From assembly GCA_004193285.1 (NCBI GenBank), contig SECP01000039.1, positions 1-64,000 on the forward strand: a stretch of 64,000 nucleotides of DNA, given 5' to 3'. The notes under the pieces are model-generated. The model was not told the DNA's origin, searched no databases, and saw nothing but the letters and a program-made list of their open reading frames with translations. Positions within the stretch are counted from its first letter, which is position 1. The number at the start of each line of letters is the position of its first letter. This document shows positions 15,970 through 23,104 of the stretch, one piece after another. The stretch comes from Myxococcales bacterium (lineage in GTDB: Bacteria; Myxococcota_A; Polyangia; Polyangiales; Polyangiaceae). The position numbers were made by a program, and so were the translations under genes.

Positions 15970-18402
15970 GTGCGACGAAATTGGCTCCTCGGCGCGGCAC
16001 TTTTGCTGGCCGTCGCGGGCCTGATCCGCGGCGTCGCGGCGGGTGCGCTCTGGGATCCGTACGAAGTATCGGTCGCGGAGCTGTCGCGGCGCATCGGGGT
16101 GCAGCTCTTGGGCGGCGCGGAGCTGGCCCTGCCCGGCGCCGACAACAGCGTGCCCATTCGCGCAGATTTAGGCCGGGGGGAGCTGCCGTTTACCTCGGTT
16201 GCGCTCGGATTCCGGCTGCTGGGGCTCTCGGGTTGGGCAGGGCGCTTGCCACTCCTGGTTTGGTCGCTGGTGGGGGCAGGGACCCTGGTTTTAGCCGTCG
16301 AGCGCATCTGGGATCGCCGCACCGCCCTGTATGCCGGGCTCATCCTGCTGACGACCCCGCTCTACTGCTTGCCCGCGCGCGTCCTGAACGGAGACGCGGT
16401 CACGCTGGCTGCCTTCACGATGGCGTGGTCCAGCCTCAGCGCGGCGTGCTTCGCGAAAGCGACGCCTCGCGTCCGGTTGGCTTTCGCGCTGTGGGGCTGT
16501 CTCGGGCTGTACGCAGGCTTTTGGTGCCGCGGGCCAGTGCTCGGCGTCGCCGTACCGGCGCTGGCGGTCGGGCTCACGGGGCTGCTCGAGCCCCCGCGGG
16601 AGGCACCTGCGCGCTGGGTCGCGCTCGGCTCCTCGGTCATCGGCGCTCTGGCGGTGGCGCTCGGAGTCGGCGGGCTCGCGCTCTCCGCGAAGACGGCTGA
16701 GTACTCGGTGTTTGCCGGAACTGCCCTCCTGACCCCGCCCCGCGCCGCGAGCTTCGACCTCGCGCTCGGCGACCTGGCCCACGGCGCGTTTCCCATGAGC
16801 GCGCTCGCGCCGCTCGCCTTGCTGGTGGCGGCGCGCAGCGCGGAGGCGAAGGCGGAGCGGAGCGGGGCGCGCGCGGCGGTGCTCGGGCTCGCGCTCGGTC
16901 TCGGCGCCACCGCGTGGCTCACGCCCCTGCTCGGCGCCCTGATCGTGCCGAGCGTCGCTTGCTTCGCGGTGCTGGTCGCGGTGGGGCTCCGCGAGCTCGA
17001 AACGGGGCGGCTCGGCTCCCGGCTGCTCGCACTGACGGTCGCAGCGCTCGGGCTCTTCATCGGCTTCGACCTGCATGAAAATCCGGAGAAGCTCCTGCTC
17101 GCGTTCGGGGTAGGTGACGCGCAGCTGCCGGAAGGGCTGAAGGCGGCGGCCTCGGCGCTCGGTCTTGGCGGCGCCGCGGCGCTCGGGCTCTTCGCGCTCG
17201 CGTGCCTGAGCGAGCGAGAGCGAGGCCCTGGCGACGAGCTGACGGCTTTCGACCGTGCCGAGTACGGCCGCGTCCTTGGCGCCCTGCAGAGCGCTTGGAA
17301 CGGCAACCTCGTGTTCGCTCTGCTGCTGCTCGAGACGTCTGTCGTGGGCTTTTTGCTCCTCTCGGCCATCAGCGAACGCGTCGTGAGCTTGCCCCAGCTG
17401 GACGGCTTCGGTTCTTTCTCGCGCAAGGTGGCAGCGCTCTCGGCCATCGCGGTGCCGCTCGCGCCCCTGGGAGTGCTGGGCGCGCTGGCAATTCGCGATC
17501 TGGCGCGGGTGGTGTTCAGCGGCCTTCCTCGCGCCGTCACCCGCGCCCAGGGCCTGCTGCTCGGGGCGGTCGCGGTCGCGCTCACGGCGAGCCTCGGGTT
17601 TTACCCTGCGCTCGCGCGCGAGGTCTCTCCCACCCAGGCGTTCGAGCGCTACCGCGAGCTCGCGCGCGCGGGGGAGCCGCTGGGCCTGCTGGGTCAGCAC
17701 GCCAGCTCTGCGCGCTATCAAGGGGCGCCCGCGGCTCGAAGCTTCGAGCAGCTCGATGACGCCTTCGGTTGGCTCGGCGAAGCCGCGTCGACGCAGCGTC
17801 GCTGGCTCGTCCTTCGTCATCAGGACCTCGCTGAGCTCAGCTCGCGCTTTCGCGCCATGAGCGGGCGCAATCTCCCCATCCTGGATGCTCGCTCCAGCGA
17901 GCTGCTGCTGGCTTCGAGCCGGCTCTTGGCCGGGGAGCGCAACCAGAACCCCCTCTCGCGCATCGTGCTGGACCGCGCTCCCGCCATCCAGCGGACGCTG
18001 CCCGCGCAGCTCGGCGACGAGCTGGAGCTCCTCGGCTTCAGCTTGAGTGACGAGCAAGGCCGGCTCACGCAAGCGCTCGTCCCGAACCGCACCGCGCGCT
18101 TGACGCTGTACTTTCGCGTGATCGCGCCGCTGCGCGGCTCCTGGCAAATCTTCGTCCATTTGGATGGATTGCAGCGACGCTTCAACGCAGACCATCAGCC
18201 CTTCGAAGGTAAGTACGCGGCACGTTGGTGGCAGCCAGGGGACGTCCTGGCGGACACTACGGAGCTCAAGTTGGAGCCGCACTTCTCCCCGGGTGACTAC
18301 CGCCTTTACTTCGGCTTCTTCGATGGCGAGCGCCGACTCAAAGTCCGCCAAGGCCCAGCGGAAGATGACCGGGTCGTGGCAGGAACGCTCCAAGTCCGCT
18401 GA
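15970..18402 (+). CDS. PMT/ArnT-like membrane glycosyltransferase
   Basis: 810 residues from a GTG at 15970. The first two thirds hold about a dozen hydrophobic helices. The first periplasmic loop carries the acidic pair expected in this fold (WDPYEVSVAELSRR), and a later NGDAVTLAAF resembles the PMT loop. From about residue 560 the protein is soluble and ends in a beta-sandwich-like domain (LGFSLSDEQGRLTQALVPNR, GDYRLYFGFFDGERRLKV). The GT-C superfamily uses lipid-linked sugars and modifies lipid A, glycans or proteins on the periplasmic face; acceptor and donor cannot be told here. It is divergent from era and is followed by the PilZ gene after 55 bp. Confidence 0.75.
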   Translation: MRRNWLLGAALLLAVAGLIRGVAAGALWDPYEVSVAELSRRIGVQLLGGAELALPGADNSVPIRADLGRGELPFTSVALGFRLLGLSGWAGRLPLLVWSLVGAGTLVLAVERIWDRRTALYAGLILLTTPLYCLPARVLNGDAVTLAAFTMAWSSLSAACFAKATPRVRLAFALWGCLGLYAGFWCRGPVLGVAVPALAVGLTGLLEPPREAPARWVALGSSVIGALAVALGVGGLALSAKTAEYSVFAGTALLTPPRAASFDLALGDLAHGAFPMSALAPLALLVAARSAEAKAERSGARAAVLGLALGLGATAWLTPLLGALIVPSVACFAVLVAVGLRELETGRLGSRLLALTVAALGLFIGFDLHENPEKLLLAFGVGDAQLPEGLKAAASALGLGGAAALGLFALACLSERERGPGDELTAFDRAEYGRVLGALQSAWNGNLVFALLLLETSVVGFLLLSAISERVVSLPQLDGFGSFSRKVAALSAIAVPLAPLGVLGALAIRDLARVVFSGLPRAVTRAQGLLLGAVAVALTASLGFYPALAREVSPTQAFERYRELARAGEPLGLLGQHASSARYQGAPAARSFEQLDDAFGWLGEAASTQRRWLVLRHQDLAELSSRFRAMSGRNLPILDARSSELLLASSRLLAGERNQNPLSRIVLDRAPAIQRTLPAQLGDELELLGFSLSDEQGRLTQALVPNRTARLTLYFRVIAPLRGSWQIFVHLDGLQRRFNADHQPFEGKYAARWWQPGDVLADTTELKLEPHFSPGDYRLYFGFFDGERRLKVRQGPAEDDRVVAGTLQVR

Positions 18403-18457
18403 CGCACGAGGCTTTTCGGCGTGGACACCCAACGCCCGCGGCGGTAGACGGTTCTTC

Positions 18458-18850
18458 GTGAGCGACGAGCAGCCCAAGCCCTCGGAGCGTCCGCCCGTGT
18501 CGGACCGGCGTGGGTCGGACCGCATCGAGGTGACGTGGGCGGTCGACTGCGAGTCCCGCGACACCTTCTTGTTCGCCAGCATCGCCAACATCTCGGAGTT
18601 CGGGATCTTCGTCCGCACCCAAGAGCCGCTGGAGGTAGGGACTCGCCTCCGCCTCACGTTCGCCCCTCCGGGCTCGGACGAGCCGTTCATCCTGCATGGC
18701 CAGGTCGCATGGGTGAACGCGGTCAGGATGCTCGCCGACAACCCCAACCCGGGGATGGGCGTCCGCTTCGTGGAGCTGACGACGGAGGCGCGCTCTCGTC
18801 TGATCGAGACCGTGCGTACCATCGCGTACGTGCGGGACAACGTGAACTGA
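18458..18850 (+). CDS. PilZ-domain protein (c-di-GMP receptor candidate)
   Basis: 130 residues from the GTG at 18458; the frame is open upstream but overlaps the glycosyltransferase. The PilZ motifs are present: SDRRGSDRIEV (the RxxxR site) and ANISEFGIFVRT (the N/DxSxxG motif). After that come VGTRLRLTF, HGQVAWVN and MGVRFVELT, the conserved closing strands of the myxobacterial PilZ group. The protein is a stand-alone PilZ domain and should sense cyclic di-GMP in the cytoplasm, an input commonly tied to motility or exopolysaccharide. It follows the glycosyltransferase by 55 bp. Effector partner unknown. Confidence 0.85.
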   Translation: MSDEQPKPSERPPVSDRRGSDRIEVTWAVDCESRDTFLFASIANISEFGIFVRTQEPLEVGTRLRLTFAPPGSDEPFILHGQVAWVNAVRMLADNPNPGMGVRFVELTTEARSRLIETVRTIAYVRDNVN

Positions 18851-18987
18851 AGCCGCAAACGCAGGCCGGGCCGTGGGCCGCGTAAACTGGTTCGCGGTCC
18901 CCGCGCTCGCAACTACGCAGATTGCCCCGGTTTTACTGACCGAAGCATGACGACAGGCCGGGCTCTGGCTGCTACAGTCCGCGCCGC

Positions 18988-19962
18988 ATGCTGCCCCGGT
19001 TTGCCGCTGATTACCGCGCTCTGTTCTGGACCTTGATCCTAACGCCCGGTTTCGTTGCCCTGCAGTTCGCACGGCCCGAGCTCGTGCCGTACCTGTGGTG
19101 GGTCAGCTGCTACTTCGCGCTGGCTTGCGGCGTCATCGCTCACAACCACAACCATTGCCCGACGTTCTCGGACAAGCGAGCCAACAACCTCTTCGGCAAC
19201 TGGATCAGCGTCTGGTACGGCTACCCGACCTTCGCTTGGATTCCGACCCACAACCTCAATCACCACAAGCTGGTGAACCGGGCAGGGGACGCGACCATCA
19301 CCTGGCGCTACACGAACAAGCACAACGTCCTGGTGGCGCTCACGTACTTCTTCGTCTCCAGCTACTTTCAGAGTGACCCCATCAAGGCCTTCATCACCAA
19401 GGCCAAGGTGAAGAACCCCTCGCTCTACCGGCGCATCATCCGGCAGTACCTGTTTTGGGGCGGCTCGCACGTTGCGCTGTTTTCGCTCGCGGTCGCGCTC
19501 CACGGCTGGAAGGAGGGCATGTACGTTTACGGGCTGACTTGCCTCGTGCCGGCGTTCTTCGCGCTCTGGACCATCATGCTGTTCAACTACGAGCAGCACG
19601 TGCACGCGGACCCGTGGTCGGACCACAACCACTCGCGCAGCTTCTACGGCAAGGTGCTCAACTTCATGTTGTTCAACAACGGCTTGCACGCGGCGCATCA
19701 CGAGCACCCCGGCACCCACTGGAGCAAGCTGCCGGAGGCTCACGCGGAGCTCGCCCCGAAGATCGACCCGCAGCTGATGCACTACAGCATGTGGTTCTAT
19801 TTCTTCCGCCAGTACGTGGTCGCGACCTTCATCCCGAGCCTGGGCACCAAGCAGGTCGGTCGCGCTGGCTACGAGCCCCCGGACGGCAACACCGTGGATC
19901 TCCGCTCGGACGACGTGGACTCGGCCGAGGCTGGTACGAACGCGCAGATGTTCGGCGTCTGA
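18988..19962 (+). CDS. Membrane fatty-acid desaturase
   Basis: 324 residues with the three histidine boxes of the diiron membrane desaturase family: HNHNH at about 51-55, HNLNHH at about 90-95 and HAAHHEHPGTHW at about 236-247. There are four hydrophobic segments arranged in two pairs around them. The protein would introduce a double bond into an acyl chain using oxygen and an electron donor; no ferredoxin or cytochrome b5 domain is fused. A second His pair, HADPWSDHNHS, lies in front of the third box as in other members. Regiospecificity cannot be read from the sequence. It has 137 bp of upstream sequence and converges on the anti-sigma gene with 39 bp between them. Confidence 0.9.
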   Translation: MLPRFAADYRALFWTLILTPGFVALQFARPELVPYLWWVSCYFALACGVIAHNHNHCPTFSDKRANNLFGNWISVWYGYPTFAWIPTHNLNHHKLVNRAGDATITWRYTNKHNVLVALTYFFVSSYFQSDPIKAFITKAKVKNPSLYRRIIRQYLFWGGSHVALFSLAVALHGWKEGMYVYGLTCLVPAFFALWTIMLFNYEQHVHADPWSDHNHSRSFYGKVLNFMLFNNGLHAAHHEHPGTHWSKLPEAHAELAPKIDPQLMHYSMWFYFFRQYVVATFIPSLGTKQVGRAGYEPPDGNTVDLRSDDVDSAEAGTNAQMFGV

Positions 19963-20001
19963 CCTTCGCGGCGTGCCGCTGCGCGTAGCCCCGGCCCGTA
20001 C

Positions 20002-21111
20002 TCAAGGGCTCGGCGGCGGCGCAGACGGCTTCGCAGGCTTGGCTTCGGCCGCCGGCGGGCTCGGCGCAGGAGCACCGGCGGCGGCGGGCGAGGACGCTTT
20101 CGCTTTCTTGGCCGAGGCGAGCTGCTCTTCGCGAGCCGTGAGCTCTTGCAGGGCCGCTTGGGCGCGTGCCCGGTATTCAGCGACCTCGAGCAAAGACTCG
20201 AGGCTCTGGCGCGCTTTGCTCAGCTCGCCCAGCGCGCGGTAACAGTCGCCTGCCTGCCAAGCTGCTTCCTGGCCCGAGGGCGTCTCGCGGTAACGGGAGT
20301 GCACCTCGTCATAGCGAGGAGCGGCCGCGGGGCAGCCGCGCTGCCGACGTAGCGCCTCGACGGCTTGAAGAGCGGCGACGGGAGCGTCGGGTCCGCCGCG
20401 CGCGGCGAGCTCTTCGAACCGGCGTTGCGCTTCCACGTAGCGACCACCTTGGAAAGCTGCGCTCGCTGCCTCCAAGGTATCGGCGGGCGCCTCGGCCGCA
20501 CCGAGCGCCTCCGGCTCCGCTGAGCCCTTCGCGGCTTCGTCCGCTGCCAGCGGCACCGCGGCGGGCGCCGCCCGAAGCTCCTCTTCTTTCGCGCGCTGCG
20601 CGACGGGCTCGCTTCGAGCGGTCGCGGGCCGCGGCGCCGCGGCCGCCGCCGGTGCCTCGCGGAGCTCTGCGGGCGGCGGCGCTGGGATCACCACATGATC
20701 CGCTTCGCTCTCAGGCACGCCTCGTTCCGTGATGAGCACGCTGTCGCGGCTGCTCGGGCGAGCTCTCAAAAAGAACAGGCTCGACCCAATCATGAGCAGC
20801 AGCAGCGCTGCCATGGCGAGCTGCGGTCGCATGGCGTAGACGGCCAAGATGGAGATCGCCCGACCCGCCTTCTTCGTGAGCGGCAGCCGTTCGTTGAGCT
20901 GACGCTCCGCGGCCAAAATCCCAAGCTCCAGGCTATCCGGCGGGTCTACCAGAGCGAGCGCGCCTACCTCGCGGGTAGCGCGCAGGCTGGCGGCGATGCC
21001 TTTGCAACGCGAACAATGCTCCACGTGCCGCCGCGCGGCGGCTTCGGTCAGCTCGTCCAGCTCGCCGTACAGTAGGTCGAGCGCGACTCGGTCGAACTTC
21101 TCGCAATCCAT
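20002..21111 (-). CDS. Zinc-finger anti-sigma factor with C-terminal TPR region
   Basis: 369 residues from the ATG at 21111. The N-terminus is an anti-sigma zf-HC2 domain with the HxxxCxxC zinc motif (RRHVEHCSRCKG). A single membrane helix at about 96-115 (PQLAMAALLLLMIGSSLFFL) follows, then an Ala/Pro/Glu-rich periplasmic stretch. The C-terminal third is a helical TPR-like solenoid: AAFQGGRYVEAQRRFEELA, AAPRYDEVHSRYRETPSGQE and AAWQAGDCYRALGELSKARQ. The very end is again Ala/Pro-rich. It lies 71 bp downstream of the ECF sigma gene in the same direction, so it should hold that sigma factor at the membrane and release it on a periplasmic signal sensed by the TPR part. The role is inferred from the domain and position. 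Confidence 0.8.
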   Translation of the reverse strand: MDCEKFDRVALDLLYGELDELTEAAARRHVEHCSRCKGIAASLRATREVGALALVDPPDSLELGILAAERQLNERLPLTKKAGRAISILAVYAMRPQLAMAALLLLMIGSSLFFLRARPSSRDSVLITERGVPESEADHVVIPAPPPAELREAPAAAAAPRPATARSEPVAQRAKEEELRAAPAAVPLAADEAAKGSAEPEALGAAEAPADTLEAASAAFQGGRYVEAQRRFEELAARGGPDAPVAALQAVEALRRQRGCPAAAPRYDEVHSRYRETPSGQEAAWQAGDCYRALGELSKARQSLESLLEVAEYRARAQAALQELTAREEQLASAKKAKASSPAAAGAPAPSPPAAEAKPAKPSAPPPSP

Positions 21112-21182
21112 GGTCGAGTGGCTCCGCTCAGGCGGGCGCTCCTCCACCTTGAAGCGGCGAAGGCCGCCGGTCCAACCAGGGC

Positions 21183-21797
21183 TCAGCGCAGAGCACGGGC
21201 GTACTCCTCGAACTCGCAGAGGGCCTGCTTCAATCGATCGAGCGCGTAGCGCATGCGGCTCTTGACGGTGTTCTCCGGCACGCCGGTGATCTCGGCGATG
21301 TCCTTGAAGGGTAAGTCCGCAACCTCGCGGAGCAAGAACACCTCGCGCTGATCGTCGGGCAGGGCCTCGACCGCCTTCAAGATGGTCGCCTGCACCTCGG
21401 AGGACACCGCAGAGCGCTCCGCGCTGGCCGAGTAGTGATCGCTGGCGACCGCGTCCCCCAACGTTCGCCCTTCTCCCTCGCCGAGCGGCTGGTCGAGCGA
21501 GGGGTGGCGGCGGTGCTGGAGCCGTCGCAGTTGGTCGATGCACAGGTTCCGCGCGATGGCGTAAAGCCACGTCGAAAAGCGAGCCTCGTGTTTGAAGTCC
21601 GCGGCGTTCTGCACCAGCCGCATGAACACCTCCTGGGTCACGTCTTCGGCCAGCGCGGGGGCTTTGAGCTGTCGGAGCACGAAGTTGTAAACCTGCTTGC
21701 TGTAGCGCTTGACGAGCAAAGCGAACGCATCGCGATCACCTCGCTGGTATCGCACCATCAGCACCTCGTCAGAGGCATCTCCGCGAACGGCCGGCAT
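21183..21797 (-). CDS. ECF-type RNA polymerase sigma factor
   Basis: 204 residues. Region 2 is at about 12-85 (LMVRYQRGDRDAFALLVKRY, AEDVTQEVFMRLVQ, FSTWLYAIARNLCIDQLRR). Region 4 is at about 135-190 (ALPDDQREVFLLREVADLPF, KDIAEITGVPENTVKSRMRY). There is no region 1 or 3, so this is a group 4 (ECF, RpoE-like) sigma factor. It precedes its presumed anti-sigma factor by 71 bp. The divergent operon beginning at 22160 starts 362 bp away, and it could be a target, though no ECF -35 motif (GGAAC type) stands out. Confident family call. Confidence 0.93.
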   Translation of the reverse strand: MPAVRGDASDEVLMVRYQRGDRDAFALLVKRYSKQVYNFVLRQLKAPALAEDVTQEVFMRLVQNAADFKHEARFSTWLYAIARNLCIDQLRRLQHRRHPSLDQPLGEGEGRTLGDAVASDHYSASAERSAVSSEVQATILKAVEALPDDQREVFLLREVADLPFKDIAEITGVPENTVKSRMRYALDRLKQALCEFEEYARALR

Positions 21798-22159
21798 CCG
21801 TTCCGACTCTTTTCAGGGGGTCGGAAGATGCCGGGCTCGTGGGGGCGGAGCCGGGTGCTCCGCGCCTCGGGTTCAGACGCACGAACCCAGGAATCGATCT
21901 TCCGATGACCGAGCGCCAACGTAGCGCCCGCCGGCGGGTGGGGGCAAGGCAAGGGAGAGGGTTCCGCTATCGAAGGTCATCAAACCCTTAAAGAATCCGC
22001 TATGGGGGGCAGGGCCCCCGCACGCAAAATGCAACTTGGCTAGCGTGCCCGCTCAGAGGAAGATGCGTCCCCTGGAGGAAGTCCGGCTTCGCTACATGAC
22101 GCGAGCAGTGTGCAGTCCACGCCTGCGCACACCGGAGCGACCACCACGAGGGAAACCCG
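21798..22159. other. Divergent intergenic region without a recognisable gene
   Basis: 362 bp between the ECF sigma gene (minus) and the Glt/Nfs-like operon (plus). It must hold two promoters. I see no long open frame with coding character, no tRNA and no strong hairpin. The last bases before the ATG at 22160 contain GAGGGAAA, a good ribosome-binding site. A purine-rich stretch (GGGGGCAAGGCAAGGGAGAG) lies in the middle. Confidence 0.6.
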
Positions 22160-23104
22160 ATGCGACTCAAGAATAGCTTCTGCCTCGCCGCGTTCGCTGC
22201 CGTCACCATCTTGTCTTCGAGCGCTTGGGCGCAGGCGCCGGCGCCGGCCGCGTCAGCCAAGCCAGCCGCGCCCGCCGCAGCAGCGTCGTCCAAACCCGCG
22301 ACCGCCACCGCGCCTGCCGCAGCTGCGCCTGCCGCTGCTGCACCTGCGAGCACCACCACCACCACGGCGACGACGACGGCGCCGGCGGCGCCGGTCGCGA
22401 CCACCACGACGGCACCGACGCCCGCCGCGGCCGCACCCGTCACGGCTCCGCCGAGCGCCACCAGCGCAACGACGGCGGAGGGCAGCGGCTCGATCGACGG
22501 CGCGACGTACGTGGTTCGCCTGCGAGACCTGGAGCAACGCATCGACGAGCTCAAGGAGCAGATCCGGCGCAGCCACACCCGCCTCAGCCTGCTCTCTGAC
22601 ACCATCTTGTCGGGCGGGGTCGGCGGCGCGCGCGCGGAAATCACCTTCAAAAACGACCTCTCGTCGGCGTTCCGCGTGACCGGCGCGACGTTCGTGCTCG
22701 ACGGCGCCGTGCAGTACAACAAGACGGACGAATCCGAGAACAGCGCGCTCGCCGCGCAAAAAGAGATTCCGGTGTTCAGTGGGTCCATCCCCCCCGGCGA
22801 CCACACGCTGCAGATCGTGCTGCGCCTGCGCGGTCACGGCTACGGCGTGTTCTCCTACCTCCGAGGTTACAAGTTTCAGGTCCCCTCGAGCCACACCTTC
22901 ACGATCACGGAAGGCAAGACGCTCAAGCTGGACGTCATTGGGTGGGAGAAGGGCGACGTCACTACCGCGCTCGAGCAGCGCCCCTCGATCCGCTACGTCG
23001 AGAACCTGCGCGCGGGCGTGACGGGCGAAGGCGCCCCCGCCGCCGCTCCTCCGGCGAAGGCCGAGGCGGGCGGTAGCATCTCGGTCGGCGCGGGAGCAAA
23101 GTAA
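22160..23104 (+). CDS. Exported Thr/Pro/Ala-rich protein with conserved C-terminal domain, first gene of Glt/Nfs-like operon
   Basis: 314 residues. Signal peptide about 1-23 with cleavage after AWA (AFAAVTILSSSAWAQ). Residues about 24-112 are almost only Ala, Pro, Thr and Ser, with a run of Thr. A short coiled coil follows (LRDLEQRIDELKEQIRRSHT). The conserved part, about 140-285, is beta-rich: AEITFKNDLSSAFRVTGATF, HTLQIVLRLRGHGYGVFSYL and SHTFTITEGKTLKLDVIGWE. Ala-rich periplasmic proteins of this kind are often mis-called dihydrolipoamide acetyltransferases because of the linker; there is no lipoyl or catalytic domain here. The stop overlaps the next ATG (TAATG). A role in the envelope machine is inferred only from the operon. 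Confidence 0.75.
   Translation: MRLKNSFCLAAFAAVTILSSSAWAQAPAPAASAKPAAPAAAASSKPATATAPAAAAPAAAAPASTTTTTATTTAPAAPVATTTTAPTPAAAAPVTAPPSATSATTAEGSGSIDGATYVVRLRDLEQRIDELKEQIRRSHTRLSLLSDTILSGGVGGARAEITFKNDLSSAFRVTGATFVLDGAVQYNKTDESENSALAAQKEIPVFSGSIPPGDHTLQIVLRLRGHGYGVFSYLRGYKFQVPSSHTFTITEGKTLKLDVIGWEKGDVTTALEQRPSIRYVENLRAGVTGEGAPAAAPPAKAEAGGSISVGAGAK

Noticed and set aside
16291..18912. Long minus-strand open frame opposite the glycosyltransferase
   Set aside because: Same reason: shadow of a real gene, low-complexity Arg/Glu/Ala composition, no start context.
22160..22500. Dihydrolipoamide acetyltransferase call for the Ala/Thr-rich protein
   Set aside because: Only the Ala/Pro linker composition is similar; there is a signal peptide and no lipoyl or catalytic domain.
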